The notes beneath the pieces were generated by a model that worked only from the letters and a program-made list of their open reading frames with translations, was not told where the DNA came from and made no database searches. Position numbers and translations under genes: made by a program. From the NCBI GenBank assembly GCA_003255065.1, contig QAOA01001300.1, positions 1,564,993 to 1,628,992 of the forward strand: 64,000 nt of DNA. The letters are read 5' to 3'. Of this stretch, positions 51,718 to 63,500 are shown in pieces. Within the stretch, counting starts at the first letter, position 1; each line of letters begins with the position of its first letter. The stretch comes from Cercis canadensis (lineage: Eukaryota; Streptophyta; Magnoliopsida; Fabales; Fabaceae).

Positions 51718-52116
51718 ATGTGAAAATTTATCTCATTTTGTTTTAAACACACATAAGATGAACCACAACTTCATTCTCAGGAAAATTTTCTTGCTTTTCC
51801 AACACAGCAGCTCACGCACACTCTCACTTCGTTCCTTCTCTTACTACACAACAGACAAGGGAAAGCAAATGATAAGGTTTCCGTCTGTCAACTGTCACCC
51901 ACCATTTTACGGTTTCCCACGTCATCACTTCATTTAATCCGCGTCAGCAAATATGATGGATTTTGAAAAAATTTATATTTATGTCCTTTAAAAATTTAAA
52001 ATTTAATAAAATAATTTTTTAAAAAAGTATAATAATCAAATAATCCTTAAAAAAATTAAACATATATAATAAAATAATTCATATTTAATAGGTCTATTAA
52101 CAAGTAATAAAATTAA

Positions 52117-52139
52117 TAACGTGTCACCGTGACACGTTA
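52117..52139. promoter_or_regulatory. perfect palindrome with two opposed ABRE cores (ACGTGTC)
   Basis: Eleven-base arms, TAACGTGTCAC and GTGACACGTTA, flank one central C. Each arm contains ACGTGTC, a match to the abscisic-acid response element. It lies 400 bases upstream of the TPR start codon. Paired ABREs are what bZIP (ABF/AREB) factors prefer, but function is inferred. Confidence 0.45.
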
Positions 52140-52546
52140 AAATCCTAACAATTTCTAATCACCAAAAGTGCTGCAGAGGTGGAATACAAGTTTTAGAAAA
52201 TGAATGAAAAAAAAAAAAAAATAGTGTCAGGGAAACACTAAACGATGTCGTTACAATTAGGTTGAAGGCTGCACATCAGGTCTTCGCTTCTTCCTCCTTC
52301 CTCTGCCCAAATCCCTATTTCCTCTTAAACCTCTGCCACTCTGCAATACCACCACCCCCTTCCTCGTCGTTGTAGCTATGATGTGACTTAAATAAAGATG
52401 AAATTGAAATGCAAGTTCTGTGAGTAATTTAGTTCACTTAAAATGCTGATTGCATAAAATATATGAGAAACAAGAGAGAGAGAAGGAGGGGAAGTCACCT
52501 TGAAAGGAAGAGAGCTTTTGTGTCACTCAATCCGGCTCCTCTCAAT

Positions 52547-52750
52547 GAATTTCTCCAAATTCTTTAAGGGTTTTTGTGCGAAATTCGTTTTCTAAGACTA
52601 CCCAAGCAATTTCTTTTTTCAAATGGTTCAATCTTCATCAAGTTTTTAGCTGCGATTTTACTTCTTCTCTTATTCTTATCTAATTAAGAACGAATTTCTC
52701 CAAATTCTTTGAGGGGTTTTATGCTCAATTCATTTTCTAAAACTTCTCAA
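52547..52750 (+). repeat. imperfect direct repeat, offset 145 bases
   Basis: Two copies of about 60 bases begin GAATTTCTCCAAATTCTTT at 52547 and 52692 and share TTTTCTAA near their ends. There are roughly 13 differences. The repeat lies just before an orphan coding-like stretch. Confidence 0.75.
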
Positions 52751-52755
52751 TTAAG

Positions 52756-52922
52756 GACGTGTTGTTCACCAGCAAGCTGGAGGTTGCCACTGACGAAGAC
52801 GAGCATGCCGTTGTTGATGTGCCTCTAAATCCATCTCGCTCCATTTTCTCGAATACCTTTGCCAATGGATCTGGATCCATCTTGTTCACACCTGATCAAG
52901 AGTTAAAAAATAAGGTGGAAAA
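52756..52922 (+). pseudogene. orphan exon-like coding fragment, family not recognised
   Basis: An open frame reads DVLFTSKLEVATDEDEHAVV near its start and FANGSGSILFTPDQELKNKV near its end, with protein-like composition. It runs into a strong donor (AAAA|GTAAGT) at 52923. I found no matching exon downstream and no clear start codon, so it is probably a relic or a stray exon. No function is assigned. Confidence 0.4.
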
Positions 52923-53243
52923 GTAAGTTACCCATGATTGGTGCAAGAGTTAAAAAATTATTCCTAAGAAAGTTAGATACCCGGAAATGTAAACTTGTAC
53001 ACAAAACTTCAGAATCTTATTCCCACCTGTGAGGGTGGGAAAGTTATATTCCGGAGGCAATGGGAAAATCTTGACATGTGAAATTACTTAATTACTCTTT
53101 CGCTGGTTCTCTCTCTCTCTCAAATTGTGGATTCTACGCCATTCCTCTTCATCTTCGTCTTCGTCTTCTTCTTCTGCAAAGTCTGATACTGAGCACAGAG
53201 ACGAACCCAGTGGTGATGGAGCCAGAGAGAGGGCAAAATCACC

Positions 53244-53457
53244 ATGACTGAAAGCACTGTTATTCCATGGAGGTCCCAAACGAACTGGACCATTGTCGCT
53301 GGTTCTCTTGAGAATTGCGTCACTTTCGAATCCTCACTGTCTTCCACGGACGATGGTGATGGTGAAGTAGAAGCCAGCACTGTGGATTCCTCGCCCAAAT
53401 CCTCCCTTGTTCTCTATCCACCTTCATCCGATTCTGGCCCTTGTGAGATCAAGAGTA
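53244..53457 (+). pseudogene. orphan N-terminal exon of an unrecognised plant protein
   Basis: An open frame starts MTESTVIPWRSQTNWTIVAG and reaches SSDSGPCEIK before a good donor (AAGA|GTAAGC) at 53458. The composition, an acidic Ser-rich stretch followed by a proline-containing motif, looks like a real first exon. No continuing exon is visible in the next 2.4 kb, which is AT-rich, so the gene seems truncated. An unusually long intron cannot be excluded, but the next gene lies on the other strand. Confidence 0.45.
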
Positions 53458-53499
53458 AGCGCCAAATTTGCTTGCTCTTCCGTTTGTTTGCGTAGTAAA

Positions 53500-55877
53500 A
53501 TACATATTTTCCATGAGAAAATTATATGAACTTCGTTTTTATACTGGTGTGTTCATGAAATTTGGTTATGGTTTGTCAATTTGTGTTCGTAAAATTCCAA
53601 TATGATTCTCTGGTGACCGGAAGCCCAGGGTAATTTTGAAAACATTGATAGCATTCTTGGGTATATTCAACTTGAACCAAACATGGAAATAAAATTTTGT
53701 TGGGAATGAACCATAATATTCCCAAGAAAGTAAGTGATAACCAAACATGGAAATATGAACTTTCTTAGTAATCTCATTCCTGAGAATCCTATTCCTAGAA
53801 AAGTAAAGATTCCTAAACAAGTATATAACTAGTACCAAACACCAACAACACTCACTCAAACACAACAACACAAATAATGGCTTCCGAGTGCCAGGAGAAA
53901 CATGCAGATGTGTGCAGCTCTTCCAAAACGACGCCGATTTTGCAATGTTGGCTATTAGTTTTGCCAATTAGGATTTTAATGTACCACATCAATAGTTAAC
54001 GTGAGATGTCATAAATTCTTTTACTTGTTAACGAACCTGCCAAACAATAAAGTATTTTATTATAAATGTTTGATCTTTTAAGAATGGAGGTTTCTTAGAT
54101 ACTTTTAGTATTTATGTAGTATGTCATACTACATAGGAATAACCAATAAATGAATGACATGTGTACAAATTAACTGTTTTTAAGTTTGTTTAAAAAATTA
54201 AATAAATTATATTTTATATATAATAAAATATGAAAATTATGTATGCTTGCCACGTCAGTGTAGTATGGCATACTTACGTAGTATCATAGAATCCCCGTTT
54301 AAGAATTATTTTGTTATTATCATTCTTATAAAGATTATTTTGTTAAATCTTAAATCTTTGAAGGACACAAATATTGGTTTACTCATGAATTTTTAACCAA
54401 AATGAAAACTTTTTCCCTTAATAATTTTATAGAGGTTTTCTCAAATATTTGGGAGTATGTGATACATTTTTTACGTGGCAACATCACAATTTTTAATGTT
54501 GAAGCATTTAATATTGACTATTTATTTTTAATAGTTAAGATTAATTATTTTTTACATCAACCACTGTGATACTACTACATCATGGAAATATTACATATTT
54601 CACTAACATAATAAAATTCCCCTAATTTTATACCCACACAAAAAATCTCCAACATTTATCTAATTTTCTGTATTGTTTCTCACATTTAGTTTTTCCTTAT
54701 CTTTTAAACCTTTTCTATTATGTTATGGAAGTGAAAGAATAAAATTTTCTATTTACTCATTAATTAATATCATATTATAATGTCATGTTAATATAATTTG
54801 TATAATATAAAATTTATTTCATCTACTCAAACTTTATAACTAGCCAATGTTATAAAACGTAATATTAATTAGTATATAAAAAATATTTCTCTAAAACAAT
54901 GCTTATTTTTTAGAAATGAAATGTCTTTAGAAACATCCAAAACTAATAGGGATTTATATTCTACTCAATTGATAGCTTGATACCATAATTGATATACTTA
55001 TACCAACTATTATAAGTGGTTTTATGTCACTTATGTATATCAATTTTTCTTAAAAGTGATGTGTTATCTTTCTCTTTTCTTAGTATTTTATATTATCTCA
55101 AGATAAAAATAATAGAAAAAATTATTATTTAGTTCCAAAAATTTGAGAAAAATACTATTTGTTTCTAAACAAAATGGTTTTTAATTTAGTTCTTTCTATA
55201 TTATGTGAAATGTCTAAAATATTCTTTGATATTATGTGATTATTTTTTGATGCTATATGATTATTTTGTTTATATATATAATTATTTTTTAGTATTATGT
55301 GATTATTTTGTTTACAAATATAATTATTATATTAAAAAAACAGAATAATTATATAATACCAAAAAATATTTTAAACATTTAACAAGACTAAATTAAAACA
55401 CCATTTTATTTGGAATGAAATGTAATACCGTAGTTTTGTAACCTACAACTTAATAAATTAATGTAGTTTAAAACGAAATGCGCTTTCCACTGGCTTTTAA
55501 CTTAAATAGAAGAAACAAGATAAATTAGAACTTGTCATTGGCATGATAGAAAAGTAATGGGGGGAGAAAAGGAACTCTCATACAACTTTATAAGCAACTT
55601 TGCTGTTAGAAAAAGTATAAAATACAATACAATCTCAACATTATGAATAAAATGACAAAAGGATAGAATTTAGTATTTACATAGCATGTTGGTATAGCCT
55701 TTTCCAGGAAGGAATTGGATGCCATAACATTTTCCCTATTCTAATTGTTTGATTATCAAAGATTGTATTTCTGAAACAGATTGCAACAAGAATACTTTCT
55801 TTTCTAACAAGAATAATGTTGAGCAACTAGCAAGGGTGTGTTACAACTTACAAGTACAAGTGGTCTTGTTCAATTCA
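53500..55877. other. AT-rich intergenic region
   Basis: About 2.4 kb without a credible gene. It contains a palindrome and a MITE-like inverted structure at 54089-54298, a weaker similar pair around 54450-54595, and long T/A runs. Confidence 0.65.
54089..54298. mobile_element. MITE-like element with imperfect terminal inverted repeats
   Basis: The left end contains TTCTTAGATAC and, a little inside, GTAGTATGTCATACTACA. The right end, read in reverse complement, contains TTCTATGATAC and AGTATGCCATACTACA. At 54114-54134 there is also an exact palindrome (ATGTAGTATG, T, CATACTACAT). The size of about 210 bases, the AT-rich core and the lack of coding capacity fit a non-autonomous DNA element. 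No clear target-site duplication was established. Confidence 0.45.
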
Positions 55878-56016
55878 CTACCTAGCTAGACTACTAGTAC
55901 CTAGTTCTGGTTCGGAAAGACGGAAAAGTAAATTAAGCAAGACAAGACAAAATTGAAGAATTAAGAGCAAGGGAAGGCTTGGTGGGAAGATCCAATCCAA
56001 ATTGCAGAAAATGGTA

Positions 56017-56469
56017 TCATGGAGAAGATTTAGTAGCATTGGTAACAGAGTTCCAAATGTGAGCAAGAGGAGCGAGAACATGAGGGATGAGAGCACCAAT
56101 TCCTGTGAGTGCGGCGCCTGAGGCTAAGCCGATAGCAAAAGTCTCGGCATAGCCAGGCTTGGAGTCGAGCTTCATGTCAACAACAGTGAGGCGATTGTTG
56201 AGAGCATCAATCTTCCTCGAACTGTCCATCAAGATCCTGTCTTTTTTGCCTCTACCGGAGGAGATCACTCCAAACAGCGCTTTTTGGAGATCCTCTATCA
56301 CCTTCATCGAAGCTTCTCGTGACTCCAGCCCTTGGGATTCATAGTGGGATATCAGCTCTTGTGCCGTTGGCAGCTTTCTTTTCACTGAACCACTTGGGGT
56401 TGCAGTTCCAGTTACAGTTCCTGAAGATGGAAGACTATTATTTGGGTTTAGTGGCGGTGCCCGTTCCAT
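56017..56469 (-). CDS. small conserved plant protein of unknown function
   Basis: A single exon of 150 aa beginning MERAPPLNPNNSLPSSGTV. The N-terminal 30 residues are Pro/Ser/Thr-rich and probably disordered. The middle (LPTAQELISHYESQGLESRE, SMKVIEDLQKALFGVI, SSGRGKKDRILMDSSRKIDALNNRL) is predicted helical and possibly coiled coil. The C-terminal third (KPGYAETFAIGLASGAALTG, HVLAPLAHIWNSV) holds a moderately hydrophobic segment that may associate with a membrane. I recognise a conserved plant-only family, perhaps At1g16840/At1g78890 (unverified recollection), but no function. The gene is 1 kb from the convergent-facing 3' end region of the pyrophosphatase, on the same strand. Confidence 0.82.
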   Translation of the reverse strand: MERAPPLNPNNSLPSSGTVTGTATPSGSVKRKLPTAQELISHYESQGLESREASMKVIEDLQKALFGVISSGRGKKDRILMDSSRKIDALNNRLTVVDMKLDSKPGYAETFAIGLASGAALTGIGALIPHVLAPLAHIWNSVTNATKSSP

Positions 56470-57512
56470 TCTCCTTACCTTTCCCTCTCTCTGGTTTTTA
56501 TCTGAATTTGCTCTTTGACAAGGAAATCAGCCCTATTGCTATTGGTATCCTATTGTATTGGGTGGGAATTCAGTCAGGATCTGGAGCTCACTCACACAAA
56601 GCTTTCTGTCTTTGGTGGCTTCTCTTCTCTTCTCTGGAGATAAACCAGCTGATTTTGTTTTCTTCAGTTGGGCTGCAGGCTGGTCGCGGTTGCAGGAGGG
56701 GGAGGAAGGAATAGATAGGGTTTTTTATTCCATTCTGATTCAGTGCAAACTAAGAAAGAAAGAAATGGAGTGGAGACAATATATATAGAATAGGTCATGG
56801 GCTCATGGGCCTTGATCATGTCCTGGTGTTTAGTTAATAGCTGAGCTGATGATGTCCCAAAATGTCATCCTCAAATTTCTGAGGCATTTTAGGCCCATCA
56901 ACGCTTAGGTCCGTCTAGCCTTATGTAATGTAAATATCATCTCCATTAGCAAAAACAAAAATATAGACAATGTATTGCCTCAAATTGATTACTGCTAAAT
57001 ATAGACACCATCTGATACACGACTACATGATAAACAGTATGCATTGCGGATGCTGGTGCTGCCATGCCTCATGTACAGTGTACACCCACCAATTCTTTTC
57101 ATATCACTCTTTGCTCCTCACGCTTCACTGGTTTGACTGGGTGTGGAACAATATATACAAGGGACGCCTCCAATCGCTTCTCATCAACAACGTCGTATTT
57201 TCCGTGTTGTTTAATTTATGTCAAGAACCATTTAGATTAAGCAAAAAATTCATATAAAGTCATGAACGATGTGGAGAACTTGAAATTAAAGGTTCAATTT
57301 TACAAGGTTATAAAATCTAACTAATATTTGCACTAACATCAGCAGCAATAAGCATTTCTTATTCTGATAAAGGACAATGAAATTTCAGGATGACTATAAA
57401 TTAGGCTCCTTAATATACATCATGGATTCATACTACCTATCTCTATAATTCCAAAATTATCAAAATCAAATTGGCCAAGGTATGCTATTTCCGCAATAGA
57501 TATCAATAACTC
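56470..57512. other. promoter of the small gene and 3' flank of the pyrophosphatase
   Basis: About 1 kb between two minus-strand genes. No conserved coding stretch is seen. Confidence 0.6.
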
Positions 57513-60500
57513 TCACAGGAAGATTGGAGCCATTACGAGTGTAATTGTTGCGAGCATCTTTATAAGGACATGAAGTGAAGGCCCAGCGGTGTCTTTGAAA
57601 GGGTCTCCCACTCTGCAAAATGAGTGAAAATTTTCAACACTTACTCAAAAAGAAAGGAATAATAGAATGATATAACACGGACGTAATCATCACCCAATCC
57701 AAATCCATTTCACAAAGGCTTCTTAAACTCTGAAATATCATAATTCAGTAATCATGGCATAATAATCTGAGCAATTCATCAATAAACAACTACAAGACTC
57801 CATTTCTCTAATGGAAACTCACTCTGAAAGAATCTTAGACATATCTCTCTTCTCCCTATTATCTTTTGGTGTCAATTGTATTAGTCAAGTACGCTGAAAG
57901 AAATACTGAGAAGAAAAAGATGAAACTTAGAAACCTCTTCGACTTTTATAATCAGATATAACAAACAATCCTGAAGAAAAACAGTCCTTTTATATGACAA
58001 AATATATGGTGAGAAAATGGAGATGAATAGCCCTCTTTCTACAGCTCAAGTGGCTGTTTTATTGAGGTTACAGAAGGTTGGGGGTTTTAAGTAGGTGTCA
58101 TTGGTGATATTGGAGGAGTGAAAAAGCAGTGGCATTGGTGAATGTAATAACAAAAGGCAATGACAATGGTATTGGTAGTAGTTACAGCTAGTGGAAAAGT
58201 TTAATCTAGGTGGCTACGTTGGTAGCATATGAAGGTTATGGAAGTGCTATGATCATGATGGAGATGATAACATCAAAGTCACTGGGCAGTGCTATAGTTG
58301 CTATCATGGCATCAGCCACACTTAGGATGCATTTTGTATAATTAAAGGGGAGAAATTAATGGAGTAATATTTCAAGGAGTAACAATAAGTAAGTTATACT
58401 CTTTAACTTTACCCCTTTACACCATGTACCAAATATACTTAAAAACAAAGTAAGTTATACTCCTTTAACTCTACCTTTAATCCCCCATACCAAACACACT
58501 CTTTTAGAGTATTATTATACACAGTGAAAATGCTACAAGTGTATTATTATGAGTACTGAAATAATTATAAACTGAATGCAAAAAGAATTATCAACAAAGC
58601 TCTAAGCAACCATATAACAAGATTCTATAAACCAGACACAAGGAAACTAAAGCCAAATATTATATGAGATCCACAGAACCCCTGATTATCACTATAATAG
58701 CCATTCACACGCTGATGCAATTATTGTACAACAAAGTTAAAATCAGATGTAACTTACGTATCTCCTGTTACTGCCGCTTTATGAGCATCACTTCCCTTGC
58801 CTCCAAGAGCTCCTGTCTCTATGTACTTCTTTGCATTATCCCAGGCACCACCAGCTGTGTTCAGAAAAAGTGCCATAAGAATACCAGAAACTGTTGCAAA
58901 CATCAGGAAAGCAGCCACAACTTTAGCCCCAAGTAGGGGATGCCCTGTATAGTAGCCCAAAATTCGGAATACCAAACCTGCAGGTATTTAAGTAATAGTA
59001 AAATTTAGCATATTTCATCACATTAATTATTATTAAAAAGGAAAGAAAAGGAATTCGAATTATTAATGAGGTTATCCAGAAAAGAAAAGAACTAATGACA
59101 TGCATGCAATAGAGAAAAAGATATTGAAGATATTATTGAACTTTCCTGATACAGAGAACAGGATGATTGAAATGAATCCATAAATTTGAAAGCAACTGAG
59201 ATTCTGAATTAAGGGAACACTTTTAGAGTTAGCTTGCAGTGTTCTCTACTGCTGATTTCACAGGCATTGTTTTGAAGGTTTATTCAAGAATGTTAACAAA
59301 GAAAAACCCTGATCAAATTGGAAAAAGACCTCATCTCTCAGAAGGCACAAATGACAAAACTGTAACAATTCTGTGGGAAATTTTCTCTACTGTGGTGATA
59401 GTTCACCCAACCTCAATATACATAAGATACCAATGAAGATTTTGAAATCAGATGCAACCCAAAAAATAAGCTTTAACATGTAGAATTCTTCAATGCCAAT
59501 GCATGGATGTTACTAACGACAAACTAATTCACCCAATAAAGAGAAGGGAGCAGAAATGAACCATAAATGAAAAATCAAAATATAAACAGCATGGCTTATG
59601 TATGACAGATATAGGAAATTTGGCGTTTCAAAGTTATGCATTTAGATCTAGGCAGGATGTGTGAGAAATTACGGGGAGCACACCCAGCACTCATATGAAT
59701 TCAAAATAGTGAGATATTATATATGGTTCTGAAAATGGAAATTTTTATACAAGATATTTTCTGTGATTATGGAATGCCATTCCTCACATGATTATGAATT
59801 TTCATTAGCATGCCATTGATCTAACTTATCAAGAAGTACTTACTATAGACTCATGTAACAACATAATCAGAGAGACATGATCTTGCAAAACTGTGGCCAT
59901 TTTCCCTACCAACAATGCTTTATGTGCAAAAATGTGCAATAAAAATGCTAAGAGCAATTACCCACCAACTACAATAGGTGAAATGATGGCCAAAGCACCA
60001 GGTTTTATCATCTCCCTTAACGATGCAGATGCTACAATAGCAACACAGCGACCATAATCTGGTTTCTCCTTATAATCCTGTTGGAAGTACATTGGGAGAA
60101 ACATAATAGCAAAGTTCAAGAAAACAAAAGTAAAGTGCACAACAAAATCAATTCACAAACCTAAACTCACCATTATACCAGGCCTCTCAATGAACTGCCT
60201 TCTCACTTCATTAACAACCTCTTGTGCAGTTCGGCCAACAGCAGAACATGCCCAAGCACTAAAGACAAAAATAAGCATGGAGCCCAACAACCCACCTACG
60301 AAAACTTCTGGAATTGCTATATCAACCTGGAATTCAACCAGAAGTTGTAAGTCAGAAAAACAAAGTGCAATCTAATTCGAAACAATAATAATAGTTATGT
60401 GGGAGTCAGTTCCACATACCTGGTTAAAAGGTTCATGAGAAAATGCAGAAACCTCATCCATATAAGCACTAAACAAAAGGAAAGAAGCAAGAGCAGCAGA

Positions 60501-63500
60501 ACCAATGGCAAAGCCTTTGGTGGTAGCTTTGGTTGTGTTTCCTACTGCATCAAGAACATCAGTGATCTCTCTGACACTTTCAGGCTGTAAAGAACATATA
60601 TACAGTAAATTAATGGTTTTGTATATGTGAGAAATCAGAGAAATAACCTTTTGGACAATATCATTCAAGGATTACCTGCCGACTCATCTCAACAATTCCT
60701 CCAGCATTATCAGCTATTGGACCAAACATATCCATGGTAAGAACATAAGCAGCAGTGCTCAGCATTCCCATTGTTGCTACAGCTGTGCCAAACAGCCCAC
60801 CAGTTGGGTTTCCCTTTTCATCTACTAATCCAGAAGTCTGACCCAGCCAGAAAGCTGAGACAATTGATATACTAATGACAAGGACGGGAAGAGCTGTTGA
60901 TTCCAGACCCAAACTGACTCCAGCAATTATATTAGTCCCATGACCAGTGGAGCTAGAAAGGGCTAATGTGCGCACAGGCTCATGTTTGTAGTCAGTGTAA
61001 TACTTGGAAATCCAGACAAATACATAAGCTGTGATTATACCAATCAACCCACACAAGGCAAAATTGAACCATGCTGAAGGTGCTTGTTCAGTGTAAAGTA
61101 ACCATCGAGTTGACTGTAAAGTAATTCAATTCAAAAAGTAAGAAGAATAGATTGTAAAAGAGAATTTGAAAAGGATGAGTATAATTTTCAGTTTCGATCC
61201 TAAACAACGCTTATATAAGTCTAAATATTTCCAAATGACAAAGAATTGAGGTAGAGGACTGTAAACTTGCCCAATCCGGACAACTTACATAAGTGAAATA
61301 AAAGTATCATAAATTGAAGATGAACTATTACCAGACCAAATGTTAGAACGGCTAAAACTATTGTAACAGAATATCCTTTCTCAAGAATTGTCATTGGATC
61401 CTCGATCGGAGACTTCACACTAGAGTCACGCGTACCCCTAATTGAAAATATTCCAACTGAGGAAACGACCAGATCAAATGAGTGAACAACGAGGGGAAAC
61501 AAGATGAAGCCAGATGGATCTGAATCAAAGAAAAAAAAAAGATCAAATTAATCGAGCACATGTAAGAAAAAGCACTGATCATCTAAAAGTAAACAAGAGA
61601 TAGACATGGACGGGGATAAATAGGTACTTGCCTTCAATTTTACACCGCTGTGCCATTGTTGCCCCCAGAATCATGGCACTGATGATTTCAGCAGCAATAC
61701 TCTCAAAAAGATCAGCACCTCTAGCAGCACAATCTCCCACATTGTCACCAACCTTAAAATCAAATGCAAAGCAATATGATAACCAATAGAAGCAGATCCA
61801 AGAAATATAAGATAGAGAAGTGAAAGCATCAAGTCATACAAATTATGTCTTTCAACGTTATGCGGTTCGCATTCAGTTAATGAGTATTAGTTTCATAACC
61901 GTAATATCTTAATTATCCTCTTGCAATCTTCTCTTGCGGTTAATATTAGAGTTCCAGATAGAAAGAGATAGAAATAAAGACATCTCTTTTTCTTTTTTTG
62001 GTACTTTTGGCTACAATTCCATTACATACCACCACAACAAATTCGTTATCGCACTTTCCATTTAATCAAATAATTAAGCAAGCCCCAAATGCTCATAAGA
62101 AAATTCCACAAATCTTTCACATGCGAACATAAATGCATGTGCTTGGGAATCAAGTAGTCAGAAAACTCCATCACTGGCTTGCAGTATACAGTTGTATCAT
62201 GGAGGAAAACACATTATCTTTTATGTTTCCACCCTTAATTATCAGCATGTAAAACTTTAATGTAACTAGGAAACGACATAATTGTTTTCAGAGGATTCTT
62301 ATTTACTTCTAAGTTTTAACAATATGACATTTTTTTTTGGCCAGGACTATATGACCTTATTTCAAAATCACTTTCAGAAATAAAAGCAACCTACAGTGCA
62401 GGGGAGAAAATTAGTACTTTACCGAAAACTCATATACAAGAAGCGCCAATTTTAACGCATGAATGTTTCTCACAATGAAGTAAATAGAGATAAGACACAA
62501 TTACCAGATCAGCAATTACAGCAGGATTCCTAGGGTCATCTTCAGGAATTCCCTGCTCGACTTTTCCAACAAGGTCTGCTCCTACATCAGCTGCTTTTGT
62601 ATATATTCCACCACCCAACTGAGCGAACAGGGCTACAAAAGAGGCGCCAAAACCGTATCCAACAAGGAGAAGAGGCACTGAAAGAAAAACACTTTAACAT
62701 AAAATGTCGAGAGGAGAGAGGGACAGAGAGGGAGAGAGTAGACAACAGAAGTGCCACCAAAGGATGCAAACAACGCTCCAAATGCAAAAACATCAAATTA
62801 AGTCTGCAATCAAACAGTTAATAAATCTAAATTTAAATGAAAAAATGTACATAACGCCTTTCCCAGCGATTAGAGCAAAAGTAACCCTAACAATTGGAAT
62901 ACAGTGTAATAAACATCTAGTTCTTACTTTCTAATTCTTTAACTGGTGAAAATTTTATAATGAAGAAGGTTTATTATGTTAAACTTTTTTAATACAAAAA
63001 ATATATTTTTAAAGACAAAAAAAAAAAAAAAGAACATGAACATGAACATGAACATGAACATGAACATGAACATGAACATGAACTCTAAACAATGACATCA
63101 CTACAATATTGGTCCTCCAAACATAAGATCTAGCAATAAAAATACCCCTTAATGCCGCTCTCTTCAATACAAGCAAGATGGGTAATAACTTCTGCCCAAA
63201 CATCGTGGCATTTCTCTCCAACCAAATACACCATATAGCCGCAAAAGGCATGCCACCAGAAAATCTTATTCTCCTTACTTCTCTGAAAACCTCCACATTG
63301 GACCATAAAAGTCATTCCAAACTCCCTGGGCAAACCCATTGCTCACCCAAAATACCAAAAAGCCTACTTCAAATATTGCACTCTAAGAAACAAAGTACAA
63401 AGAGGTGATAACCTTGTACAATAGTCCACTTTGTTTGGAAAGAAAATTACCATATACAAAAGTCCTGTCAATTTTTAAACAAAAATATATCTACTTCTAA

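Larger units (their letters stand above)
51718..52755. other. TPR gene promoter region and flank
   Basis: AT-rich DNA upstream of the TPR gene. It holds a 23-base palindrome with two ABRE cores at 52117-52139 and an imperfect direct repeat at 52547-52750. No gene is seen. Confidence 0.6.

Noticed and set aside
53566-53967. Minus-strand open frame of 133 aa after the orphan exons
   Set aside because: Low complexity and no motif; possibly repeat-derived, but nothing in it could be recognised.
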